A stretch of DNA of 64,000 bases from Megaleporinus macrocephalus (lineage: Eukaryota > Chordata > Actinopteri > Characiformes > Anostomidae): NCBI GenBank assembly GCA_021613375.1, contig CM038710.1, forward strand, positions 30,221,136 to 30,285,135. Reading direction: 5' to 3'. This document shows positions 1-13,500 of this stretch, in pieces. How positions within the stretch are numbered: position 1 is the stretch's first letter; each line of letters opens with the position of its first letter. Made by a program: the position numbers and the translations under genes. The notes below the pieces were generated by a model. It saw only the letters and a list, made by a program, of their open reading frames with translations, was not told the origin of the DNA and ran no database searches.

Positions 1-986
1 AAATCTGAGAGTAGGTGTAGTTTAAACCAGAAATCAGTTTGAGGTGCTGGAGAGAGGTAAATGTAATGACTGCAGCAGAATACATGCTAATGAAGATGCT
101 CTCAGGTTAATAACATGCATACACAATCTTATTTAGACATCCAGTCCCGAGTATAAATGCTACATATGACTACATAATTGCATAATTATTGTAACTTGGA
201 TTTAAATGAGACATTTTTTTCAGAACTCAGCAACAATTCAGTATGGCAAATTCTTTGTTTGATTGTAAAGTGTCTGTGATTAATTGTTCCTGTAAGCCTA
301 GATGCAAACTATCAAAAATGTTTATGAACATGCTGTTGCTGTGCACTAGGAAATTTAAAAAGAGCTGGAACATGGTCATCATTAGCATTCATGTGAAAAG
401 CATTTTAAAAAGCCCTCATTTAAACCTGGTTTTATTTATGCACAAGAGCTGACAACTATATATATGTATTAAATGACCAAATATAAAAGAGTTCTTGAAA
501 TGACTGAAATATACAATGACATTCTTCTGAAACTTCTGTATTTTAAAGCTCTAAATATCTATATACTACTCCTTACTAGCCCGTCTGCCTTATCCTTTAC
601 ATTACATTAACTTTTTTCAGCCAGATTCTTTGGTCAAACAATAGTTTTTTTGACAAATAATAGCCTGTAATTCATTTACATCCCGATACCCAACTATTAG
701 CTTTAACATAGCTGTTCCAAGTCAGTGAATCACACCAAGACCAAACAAGCTGATCTAGATTATCTTTGAAACCATAGTTCAGGGTCTTTAAGGGAACATA
801 GCAGTGCCAGTCATCTGCCCTATAGAGCCACTCTTTTAAGGCGCATTGGCTTTTTTGAGTAATGGAGCTCAAGCACAATTAAATTGGTTGCTTTTCCTTA
901 ACTGTAGAGGTTGAGAGCGAGGAGTACAGTTAAATACTGTATGCACGCATTATGTTAAAAGCTTCTGTCATTGCTCCCATTTTTAG
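1..986. other. eps15 intron, nothing recognised
   Basis: No further eps15 exon (the expected upstream coiled-coil segment) and no recognisable element was found. Short open frames here have no coding character. Confidence 0.6.
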
Positions 987-1148
987 GACCTGCAGGATGA
1001 GGTGCAGAAGGAAAGCGAGGAGTTGCGGAAGCTGCAGACAGAACGGCAGGAGGTGCAGGAAGTGCTGGAGAGACTGGATGAACAGAAGTCATCTCTGGAA
1101 GAGCAGCTCAAGCTCATACGGCAGCAGTGCAGTCAGGAAAACCAGCTG
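987..1148 (+). CDS. eps15: eps15 coding exon a: coiled coil
   Basis: 54 codons, beginning [13 protein letters not shown] after a TTTTTAG acceptor and ending ENQL before a GTGTGTG donor. The sequence is heptad-rich and charged, and belongs to the central coiled coil through which Eps15 oligomerises and pairs with intersectin. It enters in phase 0, so the previous exon must end on a codon boundary upstream of the window. Confidence 0.92.
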
Positions 1149-4100
1149 GTGTGTGAAAAAGAAAGAGCAAGAATGAGCCAGTGCTCTTCTCCCTGGCTGC
1201 TCTGCTTAGCTTACACAGTTCTAGTCACTCTTGCAGTCATGCTTCAAGCATGATTTAGACATGAAAATTAGATCCATTTATCAGCCAAGAGGAAGACACT
1301 GACTCGGGAATATCTGTCACATGTAGTAGTGGGCTGTATAGGGCTGTTATTTATTCATATATTTATTTATATATATATATATATATATGTATATTTTTTT
1401 ATTTATTGTTTTTATTTGTATTATTTTTTTACGAGAATATCTCAATTGCTGTGTTAACGACGTGCAAGCTGACATTATCGAATACGATAATGACTGGGGG
1501 GGGGAGACAACAATCAAAGTCGACTCCACACGTTCACTACTTCAAGCTTTAGTACAAGCTGCTGCAAGTGCGCATTGAGAGTGCACATACTGTGTGCTAG
1601 CATAGCTGCCTAAACAACAGACCTAAAGCTGATAATGAGTGAACATACTGCGCCAGGGGAAGAAACTCAAACATGGCCAGCCTTGCAGTCTACCGCCTTA
1701 GATTTAGCTCCTAGGCGAGGATCATCTTCACTCATGTGGAGCTGGTTTGAATTTGAAAAGACTGATGTTGCTCAGAAAACGCAGTTTGCAGACTTTGTAA
1801 GAAAGCACCTGATAAAGACCGCTCAACAACTAACCTGTTCTATCATCTCCCAACAAGCCATCGTATTGAGGAGTATGAAGAGCTTTGGGTGCTGTCTAAG
1901 ACAGACCTAAATCAGTGAAGGTATCTGGCAAAACACACACTCAACTAACTTTAGTGGAGTCATTCACTAACAAAGCGCCTTCACCTGATGATGCTGAGAT
2001 TGGCTCCAGCCCCCCCATGACCCTGGCTAGCGGGATAAAGGCGGAGATGATGGATGAATGGACATTAATGTTCTTTAAGAAGTGCAAGTTAGTTAACTAT
2101 AACTTTTACAAACACATTTTTAAATAGTGCAAAATATTGTTTACTATTGTTATCCACAAAATTACAGAAAATATTCAGATCATAAATATCATTATTTTTC
2201 CCCATATCGCACAACCCTAGTGGGCAGTATAGTCAAAATCTCTGGTAGGATTTCAGATATGTTGATGTATTTCTGATAAATTTTATATAACCACTGTGTG
2301 TGTAGGTTAACAGTGGTTTCTTATTCAGATAGTTCCTTTTACTTTGAATGAGAACCACATTTAAAACAGCAATATGTAAAGGTTTTATTGGAATGGACAG
2401 GACAACAGTACTGAGCTTGAAATCATGAAATAGAGTCATCAGATGAGGTATGCCTCAAATGCAAAATCAACATTATACTTGTGATGATGGCCTTAATACA
2501 TAATCAAGCCTGAGCTTTCTTTGAATACTTTTTCAGCGTGCTTGCAAACATCAGATTCATGCACTTCAACTAATTAAAAAGGGCACAGCGTATTAGCTTT
2601 TCAGTAGCTTCACTCTAACAGCTGCTCTCTAATCTCTAATCACTGCCATGTTTGTGTGGACAGATCCAGTCCCTGCAGTCTGAGCATTCGGAGCAGGAGC
2701 AAAGAATTGGAGACTATGAGGAGGAACTGGTGAGGGCCAGAGAGGAGCTGCTCCGTCTACAGGAGGAAACGCGCAGTCTGGGGGAGAAAGTGCGATCAGC
2801 TCGTGCTCAGCTCTGCCCTCTGCAGGAGGCAGTCACAGAGTCACACACACACATTGCTCAGGTCTGCTCACTGTCCACCATGTCTTACTGGTCCTAAGAG
2901 AATGTTTAAAAGAAGCTATTAATGTTAACAACTGTGTAGTACAGTATTTATAGCATGATGAGGTTTATGTTAGAAAGCTTGTATCTTATAACACTTTATT
3001 ACAAAGACATATTATTGTTTTTCCTTTTTTTTCCCACTCTTCATCATCCTGTGCATCTCACATCACATTCTCCGCCTCCCACTCTTTATCCCTCTACTTC
3101 TTCTGTCTTCCCCATTGCACCTTTGACTTTCTCATTCTCTTATATTTAATTTTCTTCCCCCCCAACCATCACCTGTTCTTTGTGTGGTTTCTCTTTTCTT
3201 GGCTCCCTTGTGGGATGTGCTCCAGATGCAGGAACAACTCACTGAGCTGAAGACAGAAGAGAGAGAGGTTACGGCTCAGCTGACTTGGAAAGTCCTGGAA
3301 GAGGAGCCCGCTCTTGTGAACGGAACAGTGCCCCCTGCTGAACAACCCAAACAGATCGTGTGGCCGCAGCTGACCGAACAGCCTCCCACTAGACCAAAAG
3401 ACGAGGAGGAAGAGGATGAAGAAGAGCAGAGCAATACTGACGAGCCACAGGAGCTGAGGGTGACTGAACAGCCTGATGATGAGTCAGCAGAAGTGCCCTC
3501 CAGTCCTGAGGAGCCTGAGGCTAAAGCTAATCCTCTGGATGACCTCTACACCAGTATGCGGTCCAGAGGAGCCGCTGTCAGTGCTGCATGGCCTCAGAAC
3601 CACATGGTGAGACACTGTGGCTTGTTATAACCTCCATATGTGATGTGTGTGGTGTTAAAGTCAATTAGATTAAGGTGATTTGTTATTTTATAATTAGTTG
3701 TGTGTCAAAATGAAAATTCTTGGCCATAGAGGAACCCGAAACTCGGGACACACTGGGCCAAATTTTGGCATGGGCACTTTTTCCTGTCTAATTAAAAAAC
3801 GGAGGCTACAGATGGCTTGCCGTACTACTAGGGTCTTTACTTTCTGTTTGCTTTGCATATTAAGTGACTTTTGTTTGGTATCAGACTAACAATGGAGAAT
3901 GTTGTTGGGTGTTAATGAACAGTAAGTGCTTGTGTAATTTATAAAAATAAGGATATGATTAAACATGGCTGATTTTTGGTTGATCTGTAAAAAACCAAAT
4001 CATTTTGACCATCCTTGACCATTAAATATTTGGTGGCCGAAATTTCAGTACTTGCGTAGTTATCAGTTCTGGTTATATTTAATTTATTATAGAGATGGAA

Positions 4101-7100
4101 AGATCGATCGGCTATGTATCGGTATCGGCCGATTTTTAATCAAAATATATGATCGGTGATCGGCCGATATTCCTCTAATTGAGCCGATCTCGAGAGCCGA
4201 TCCATGGCGTAAAACAAATGAGCCTAATTTTTGCGTTTTGTTGAAACCCCCTCCGGCCAGGTCCTTGCAATTCCTATCTGAACCGCCAGGTGGAAACACA
4301 TACCCTTTTATTTTCGACAGACTGACTAAAGCGGCGCGCCTCGCAAGAACAGTTTTCCGTTGCGTCCGTCTGGCAGCTTGTTGCCGTATGTGACACACAC
4401 TCATCCAGAGCAATTTTTAAAATCTGTAAAATTAACCGTCTCGTTGGGCAAACCAAGACAAAGACATTTAACACTTCTAATCTGATTCGGTTTTTAGAGA
4501 ACACCCGCGGCTGAATACAGTGAGTATCAGCAAACAGCAGAGCGAGCACGCGCAGCTAGCACAAAACAGAACACCATGCAGATTAGATCTGACTGGTACG
4601 AACAGAACAGCAGCAACAATTCAAGATCTACATTTAATGATTACAGATTGTCGTTTAAAACAACCAGAGTCTTCGTTTAAGGACTGCAGTTTTGACTGCA
4701 TTTATTTAATTAGCTTTTTTGTTTTAAATTAAGGGTCTAAATTGAATGATTGCAGTATTGGGGATATTTGTTTGATTTACTTTGTTTATTTATTGATAAT
4801 TTTGTTAAAAATATTATGCTGTTTCACATGAGCTCGTTAAAAATGGTAATAAACCAGTTTAGACCATGTTTCTTGCTTGCGCTAATAACTACATGTAGCC
4901 CTGCTGTGGCATATAGTTCCGCCCTCTATCGGTATCGGCTATCGGCCGATTACGTTGAAAGGTGATCGGTGATCGAAATTGGCCTCAAAAAGGCTGATCG
5001 GTCCATCTCTAGTTTAGTATTATTAGGCAAAATTCTCAGGCAGTTGCAAAACCCTTCAGAGTTGTGGTGAAATAGATGTTATGTGATGTTGTGATACACT
5101 TTATCATTTTCTAAAGATCTCCAATATTGAGCGATGTGTTACTGGATGAGAATGAGTATGCTTTACATAGCATTGTTTTGGTGTTCTCAGGAAAACACCA
5201 GTTCCCCTGCAGTAGTAGAGTCAGAGATGAAGGAAGCAGAAGAGGAGGTAAAGCAGCAGCCTGCTGCCAGCGCTGCCGGCACAACCAAGGTCAGCACACT
5301 CCCTTTGGATCATGTTTATCTTTAGTGTTTAACACAGAATCAGTGTGCAGTAGAATATCTAACTTGTCTTTGAAGTGCAAAAACTAAATGTGCATTTCTA
5401 ATAATAGTTTTGGGGACACTAGCCAATGCTGTACCAGACTAATATTTCATTATGCCATTATTCACTTGTTGTGATATCAACGTTTCATCAATATGAAAAC
5501 CTTTCAGCTTGTTATCTTTATCTTACTGATGTGCAGGTGGAGTCTCCAGTGCCCGAACTGAAGGAGGAGCCCTCCCAGCCTGTTCCTGTTAGACCTGGCA
5601 GCCCCTCTGCTGATGATTTCTTCCAGTCTGACCCCTTCACTGACGGTAAGGCATGCAAACTCTGTTATATACAGACACAAACACACATCATCTTGGCCAA
5701 ATCTCAAGATCTCCCAATGTGACATGCATCACTGCATTTTTCTGCAGGTGACCCTTTCAAAGACGAAGACCCCTTTTCAAAAGTAGACATTTCTGGTAAG
5801 CAGGCGTGGCTTATATCTGGAACGCTGGGTTTGGAACACCAGTTTGACCTCAGATCGTACTGAAGCATAATTCTTCTCCTCTCCAGATCCCTTCGGTGGT
5901 GACCCCTTCAAAGGCACGGATCCATTTGCAACAGACACCTTCTTCAAGCAGTCCTCCTCAGCCTCCTTCCCCACTGGAGATCCCTTTGCTTCCTCTGACC
6001 CATTTAGCTCAAGCACAGGCTCTGCAGAACCAGACCTGTTCTCTTCCCGGCTCAACAACGCCCCTGGGTCTGATCCGTTCTCTTCCAGAGCCGGAACTGC
6101 AGTCACAGCAGACCCCTTCAGCTCTAGCAGTGAAAATACACCATTTACATCCAAAACAGATGCAGACTCTGATCCTTTCAGTTCCACGACTGGAGCAGGG
6201 GATGACCCATTCGGTGGGTCAGATCTACAAGCGGTGAGTAAAAATAAATACACAAATAAATAACTCCAAGGAGAATTTGTCTCGCTTGACTTGGAACATG
6301 TTTACCACTGTGTTGCCTCATTTTTTCCTTTAACAGCGCTTAATTATTAAAATAGGATAAAAAAAGCAGTTTTTAGCTGTCCAACATATGGGACCCTCAT
6401 CGCACTTTGTAATGCACTACACATCATATTATAAGCAAGCACTTCCTTGAAAAAGATGGCTGCTTAAAGGTGTCGTATGTTGCTCTGAAATGTGTATATA
6501 TATTCAGCATTAATCATAGATACCCAAGTTACCCACTAACATATGATTACAGGATTTTGAACGCAATGCTGTTAACAGTCGGGTCCATAACTGTCCAGTA
6601 TTTCTATGACCGTAATACACTGTGCATCCGTTTCTACTGTGAACCAATTAATTTCAGAAAAGCTTGAGCCCAAAAGCTTGGCAGCATTTCTTAACGTTAT
6701 TGGCATATGGCTTCCACTGTGGTTAGTGTGTTGTTAACTTGTATTTGTGGATGCAGCGAAGAGCAGTGTTTTCCAGTTTGGGAAGATCTCCATTACAGAA
6801 AAAGCTGGTCTTTAATGCAGTGCTGCCTGGGGGATCAAAGGTCCTGGCCATTCAGTCGTGCTTTTAAAGCACAGAGATTCCTTGTGTTTTGATATTATAC
6901 AGTGTAGAGCAGGGGTATTTAATTAGAATTCAGTACGGTCCAGTTAGAGGAGATCCGGACCGTCTTCATTCCTAACGTGTGTTATGATTCAGTGCCGTGT
7001 CCTGCTTACTGAAGTAGCCTAGAATCAGCATATTATACTATTAGCAACTGAAACACCAACATATCACACATACCGTTCAGTATATTTACTTTAAATGCTG

Positions 7101-8442
7101 AACTGGAATGCAGAACTTTATATTAATGCTTTTTTCATCACTTTAGGTAAAAACAAGGGCTACATTAAAAATGTGGATGGATGGATGGATGGATGGATGG
7201 ATGGATGGATGGATGGATGGATGGATGGATGGATGGATGGATGGATGGATGGATGGATGGATGGATGGATGGATGGATGGATGGATGGATGGATGGATGG
7301 ATGGATGGATGGATGGATGGATGGATGCTTTTAATTAGTGCTACGGTCTCTGAACATATGAGACATGTTGGTTTGGAGCTGCTTAAAACAAACGCAGTCA
7401 ACATTAAATCCTTCTAAATAGATTATCAGTCTGGTGTAGAGGGTCAAATACCTTGCCAGAGTCCTTGCAAGTGCCCATTAAGGAACATTGTTAATATCGT
7501 AAATGGCTCCTGTCCCAACGTTTTAGGTGTTGCAGGTATCAGATTCAGAATGATCACTTAACAAACACAATGTTGATACGATAAGACATTCAATTTGTCA
7601 TCTCTGTACTGTTGTCATATAAATACAGGGCAGTTTAACTGCTATCTGTTTTTGTCTGTCGCAACATTTTTGGAATTAAATTGATTTTGGTTCCACTACA
7701 TGGCACATTGTCTTTATTCTTTAGAAGGACATACCGGCAGCAGCTAACGACCCTTTTGCTCCAGGAGGAACAGCAGTTAATGCAGATTTAGATCCAGGTA
7801 AGCACATGCAGCCCTCTGCTGGAGAAAGACAGTATTGTTTTCTTTTTTCACTTCCTAGGTGCATTCATTGCCAAAACCTTCTTCAGCGATCACTTTTATT
7901 CTCAACGGTTCTTAAAGGTATTCACTCTAGTTTTTGACAGTGATGTTTTTGTCTGTATCAGTGTCAGTGGTTCGGCATGAGGTTCTGAATCAGCGCATAA
8001 ACAGAGAAATAAGAGAGCAAAGCTATCAAATGCCACTTTCAGTGAGACATACAGAGTAGATTACTTTTGCATGCCAGTGTTAATTGCAACATTTTTTTTT
8101 CTAAAACAGTGGGAATTTAACTGCTTTAGGGATTTGAGTCTCAAAGTTTTAGACAAGCGGCATTTGAATATAGTTTCACCAACAGGCAAGGAAACAATGG
8201 ACTATTATGAGTTAACGTGGATGCACAAGCGTTCTAAAGATGCTCTGTTGACAGACTGCTATAGAAAGAAAGTGTGGGATACTCATAAATTTCCCAGATC
8301 TTCTTTGTCATATACTTATGAACATGATTTCACTGCTTGATGCCAAAGATTCACTTTCAAGTGGCCTTATTTTATTAACGTTGGTGCAGAGCTGACTGGT
8401 TTACTTTCACACTCCACAGGCATTTATAGTTTAAGACTTTCA

Positions 8443-8478
<36 letters not shown>

Positions 8479-10518
8479 ACACTGCAAAGTGCAACACAAG
8501 TTCCACTAAATCTTGTTTGTTTTGATCATATTCTAAACTAATCCTTGTTTGTATTTTAGATCCCTTTGCCACAGTATTTGGCAACGAGTCATTTGGAGGA
8601 GGATTTGCAGACTTTAGCAGCCTGGCAAAGGTAAACTTCATGAGTTCTTTTGCAGTTAAAAAAAGAAAAAAGTCGTTATTTGCTCCACTCTTTTTGTAAG
8701 TCAGCTAGGTCCCAAAACTTGCTTTGTGTGTGTGTGTGTTGTGGTAAACTGTTTATTATGAACACTTCAGTCTTGCTATAATTGATCACATCTGCTGACT
8801 GTCTGGCAGTATGGCTGCTCTAAGCCTGTAACCCATTTAAATCAGAAATTAATAAGTGACCACATGTTCTATTACACTGGTTCTGATTCTCAATTGTTTT
8901 TTTGTCTTTCAGTCTAATGGTACAGATCCTTTTGCCTCATCAAACACAAATAGTAAGAATTTATTTAAGGAAGATCAGAACCAATCAGATGTGCCTCCTG
9001 CATTACCACCCAAAACGGGGACCCCTACCAGACCACCACCACCTCCACCAGGTTAGTTAGAGAATCTTTCTTTTCTCCTTTTTTTCCATTCTATTTGTCA
9101 GTGTTTCTTTACCTCTTTCTCGGTCATGTAATGGTGAGGGGATAAATCTTGCTAGAAGTTTTCAGGTTGTGTAAACTGACTTTCCTTTTGCTTTGTTCCC
9201 AAAAACTCTGCCCTTTTTGCCCATAGTTATATTACACGACTATTTATATTGCCATCAGTATTGTGTTGGTTAGAGATGGAAAGATCGATCGACTATGTAT
9301 CGGTATCGGCCGATTTTTAATCAAAATATTTGATCGATGATCAGCCGATATTTCTCCAATTTAGCCGATCCCGAGAGCCAATCGAAGGCGTTAAACAAAT
9401 AAGTCTTATTTCTGTATTTCCAGCTAGCGTTTCATTCAGGAAGAGGAGAACTCCTTAAAACCCCCTCTGGGCAGGTCCCTGCAATTCCTATCTGAACCAC
9501 TAGGTGGAAATACAAACCATTTGTTTTCCACAGACTGACTAAAGCGGCGGCAGGGGCGTAAGAAAAGCATGCGCTTCTAGAAAGCATGTTCGTCTGGCAG
9601 TGTTTTACCGTACGTGACAGGATCATCCAGGGTGTTTTTAAAATGTGTAAAATCAGCGTGTGTCGTTGAGGAACCAAGAAATTTAACACTACTAATCTGA
9701 TACTGTACTGCACAAAGCGGAATACAGTGAGTATCAGCAAACAGCAGAGCTAGCACGCGCAGCTAGCACAAAACCAACAACCCAGAAACCCATGCAGACC
9801 AGATCTGACCGACAGCAACAATTCAAGAGCTACATTTAATGATTACAGATTGTCGTTTAAAATAACCAGAGTCTGCGTTTAAAGACTGCAGTTCCGACTG
9901 CATTTATTTAATATGCTTTTTCGTTTTAAATTAATGGTCTAAATTGAATGATTGCAGTATTGAGGATATTTGTTTGCTAAACTTTGTTTATTTATTGTTA
10001 ATTTTGTTTCAAATATTATGCTAAGCTCATTAAAAATGGTAATAAACCAGTTTCGACCATGTGTCATGACTTGCTTGCGCTAATAACTACATGTAGCCCT
10101 GCCGTGGGGTATACTCCGCCATCTATCGGTATTGGCTATCGGCCCGATCGCGCTGAAAGGTTATCGGAATCGGCCTTAAAAACGCTGATCAGTCCATCTC
10201 TAGTGTTGGTGTCATACCACAGTTCTAGTAGCAGACGCAGTGTATCGCAAAAAGAGCATCTCTTGTTTCTGCAGTGCTGTTTTATGTCTTATGTCACACC
10301 AAGACCCTGGAGCCTAAATCTTATACACACAGTGCCAGTGAGGCTGCAGGCTTTCTTTGCAGTCGAGTAGCAGCACACCTGATTTCAGCTGCTGGCACAA
10401 CTGGTTTTTATTATACAAGGTGTTCTCTTCATCGTCGGAATGGAATAAAATGGAAAACTGCAGCCACACCGGGGCTGTATATTAGTTTGTGGATTGTCCG
10501 GGCTCTAATAATCAGAAG

Positions 10519-10563
<45 letters not shown>

Positions 10564-13500
10564 CTACCACATCAGATCATTAAATGATTGCCTTGTTTTT
10601 TTTGTTTACATTTCGCACACCGTCCCAACTTTTTTTTAGAACCAGGGTTGTATATGGATGTTTATAAAACCATTTTATTTTATTTTAGAATGTAACTGAT
10701 ACAACATTTAAGGTGGAGTGAAAATGTTGAATCGTGAAAAAGAATCCAACTTTAGTCAGTTCAGGTTCAGTCTCTGTGCAGTACTATTTGGGCCAGATCA
10801 GAGTCAGGTTCGGCCTTCAGCTTCATGCTCCTACAGTCCTCCGATAAGGAGAGTATACAAGTACATGACCATCTCATAGAGAGCAGCTGAATTTGGACAT
10901 ACGGTGTACATGTACATGTGTGTGCCCCACAGGAAAGCGGTCGAACATCTACAGGTCGGAGTCATCGGACTCATTTCAGCGACGCGGGCCGTTCAGCGGG
11001 CAGGGCTCTGGAGAGTTCTCCTCTCTTCCCGCTAAAGACAGCGTGCCGGATCCCTTCGCCCCCTCCGCCCCCTGCCAAGCCTCCCGAGACCCTGACAGAT
11101 TTGCCACCTTTGACAAAGTGAGCACCTCCCCTGCCCCCTCTCCGCCTCCTGAAACGCAGTAACGATTCCTAACATTAGCTTTTCACTTTTCACCTTTGCC
11201 TAGCAGCAGCCCTCGCCTCTCAACCCCTAATAGCCAGCAATAGGAGCGCTTCATCTACACTGCTCGTTTCTATTTATTTTGGAGGTGTTGCTCACTATAC
11301 TTTGCTGCACTGGAGGCATTTCAAGTTTTATATATTGCACATTGTTAGTGTTTATTTTATTGTTTGTATATAATCAGCTTATGTATGTATTATATAAACA
11401 GTAAATGAAGACCTTTAAATTTCTGCAAAAATAAAAAAAAAAGATTTTTCCTCTGTTACGTTTTTAAAAAATTGTATATGTATATACAGAAATGTTATCT
11501 TAGGATGCTTGGATTATGCTAATTTCAACATGATCAAGAAGTTCTCATTAGCTGCAGTTGGAGAGGTGGGGCTGCTCGCTTTAGGCTGTTCACCATTTAC
11601 ACCAGTGCCCTGTGTCATGGTTTCCACCACTCTGGAAAAGGCTTGAGCCCATCCTTGCATGTCCATTGCCATGCCCTAGCCTCATCTGCATCCCTTCACC
11701 TCGCTGCATGCACTAATCATCTGTGTCCATCTGTATGATTGGCCGACTTTCTGTCACTTAATCCTTTTTCTGAGCTGTGATTGGCTCAGGCACTTCCCGA
11801 CTGCGGAAACAGCCTCACTGTATCCTGTGACTCCCAGCATGCCCTTAGCACACGCTCACCACTTCCTTTGGAGGGAGCGTCATCACTGCACTTTATAAAC
11901 TACAGAGAGTGCTCAATAAAATGTTTTATAAGGGTGCCAGCCTTATCTCTTGGCTGCTGTATGTTTGTGTTGTTTTTAAAGCGTTGCTTTCAGCTTTGTT
12001 TTTGGTCATTTTCACTTTTGTAATCTGATGAATTGGTGCCAATAAACAGTGTTTCAATAAATTCAGGTTTGCAATAGTAAGTCATTGAAAGCAAAGCAAT
12101 TCTAAATTACTGGCAAAAAATTAGTTTCAGTATTGTTAAATGAGTCTAGTATGAGAATACTTTACGATCCACTGTTCACTTTGGCTCAGTGGTGAGAGGT
12201 GGGGGGTTTGCGGCTGTCCTCAAGCTGGGAATGTTTTTCTGGTCATTGTAAAGCTGACAGATGTTTTGTATGTGGCCTAGTCTATAATTTGCTACATGGA
12301 AACACACCCACACTTTATTTGGTGTACATTTAACTTCGCCCATGTTTGTACTGTTTTTAACCTTGTCTCTGTGTGAATGGTCTGCCTGCTCAGCATGGTT
12401 ACTATATGTGCAATCCCAAACTTGGCACTTTAGATTGATTTAAACATATCCTTACATTTTAGAACTGTCCTGCAGAGGAGAATGCCATTGCAGATAATGT
12501 ATTCAGATAATGAAGAAGAAAAAGTGGAATTTACAAAGATCACAGCTGATCATAAGAATATGGGTATAAAAATAGTAAAAGGTTTGACCTATGTTTATTT
12601 CAAAACAAATCTTCATTTTCTTACTTATTTTATGTATTCTAAACAGTATTCTGACTGTTTTTTCATAGAAAATGGGCCACTCGTTTCTACAAAAGCAATA
12701 ATGTGATGATACTTGGAATGTGTTCATTCAAAACATGAAAATACATGCTTCTAAAGCAGGTTTAGCACAAAAACTAAACTGAACCATTAAGGTAATAGCA
12801 GGTTTTCTGGCTGAAGTGATGTGATGTTAGACTTTGCTGCATGTGTAGAAATGCGTTACTGCCTGTCTGTAAGGGAAAGTACTTTGTGCGGAAAAGCATT
12901 GGAAAATTCTAATACTATAGCATGTATTTGCATCAACAAAACTCAAAAAAGTTAAACTGTGAGTACTATAGGCTAAACTGTGAAATTGGAATGTAGTTGG
13001 AGACCCTGTGGCCAAATCTGCGTGGACTGGTAGAAATCAGACTGCTGCTTTTTGTGTTTTTTGTATTTTATACATTCTCAACTGACTGAAGGGTAAGACT
13101 TCGTTAAAGGATTTACTGAGATGCCCATGAATCCTGTTTTAAGTCTCTTCACATTTTGCTTATCGACTTCTCTGTGCATGAAGATGGCAACTCCTTCTCG
13201 TTCTGCATCATGGTACATGCTTTTTGTGTTTTTTAATATTGATGTACCTCAGAAGTCATTGATTCTGGTTCTGGAGGACCAGAGTCTAGCATAGCATTGG
13301 GCTTGTTTGAGCTGGGAAATCAGGGGTGCTTGACACAGGCCCTCCAGAACTGGAACTGATGACCTCTAAAATCTGTGATTCAGATTCTTATTGAACTAGC
13401 AGCATGACTGTGCTAACTGTATTTCCAATGGGTTTTCTTTGTGTGTGGAGCAGTACCCCACGGAGGAGGACATGATCGAGTGGGCAAAGAGAGAGAGTGA

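Larger units (their letters stand above)
1339..2219 (+). mobile_element. degenerate hAT-like element with BED zinc-finger fragment
   Basis: The left end TAGGGCTGTT and the reverse complement of the right end (CTAGGGTTGTGCGATATGG) resemble hAT termini. Imperfect direct repeats GTGGGC(T/A)GTA flank it at 1329-1338 and 2220-2229. From 1635 an open frame reads [19 protein letters not shown], and after a frameshift near 1815 [19 protein letters not shown], the pattern of a BED-type zinc finger from a hAT (ZBED-like) transposase. The zinc-ligand cysteines are lost and the frame is broken, so it is a dead copy. Confidence 0.6.

Noticed and set aside
5777..6253. 158-codon minus-strand frame over the eps15 DPF exons
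   Set aside because: Antisense shadow of real eps15 exons, whose + strand frame has the DPF motifs and correct splice phases.
7095..7417. Open frames with WMDG or SIHP repeats on both strands
   Set aside because: These are translations of a GGAT microsatellite.
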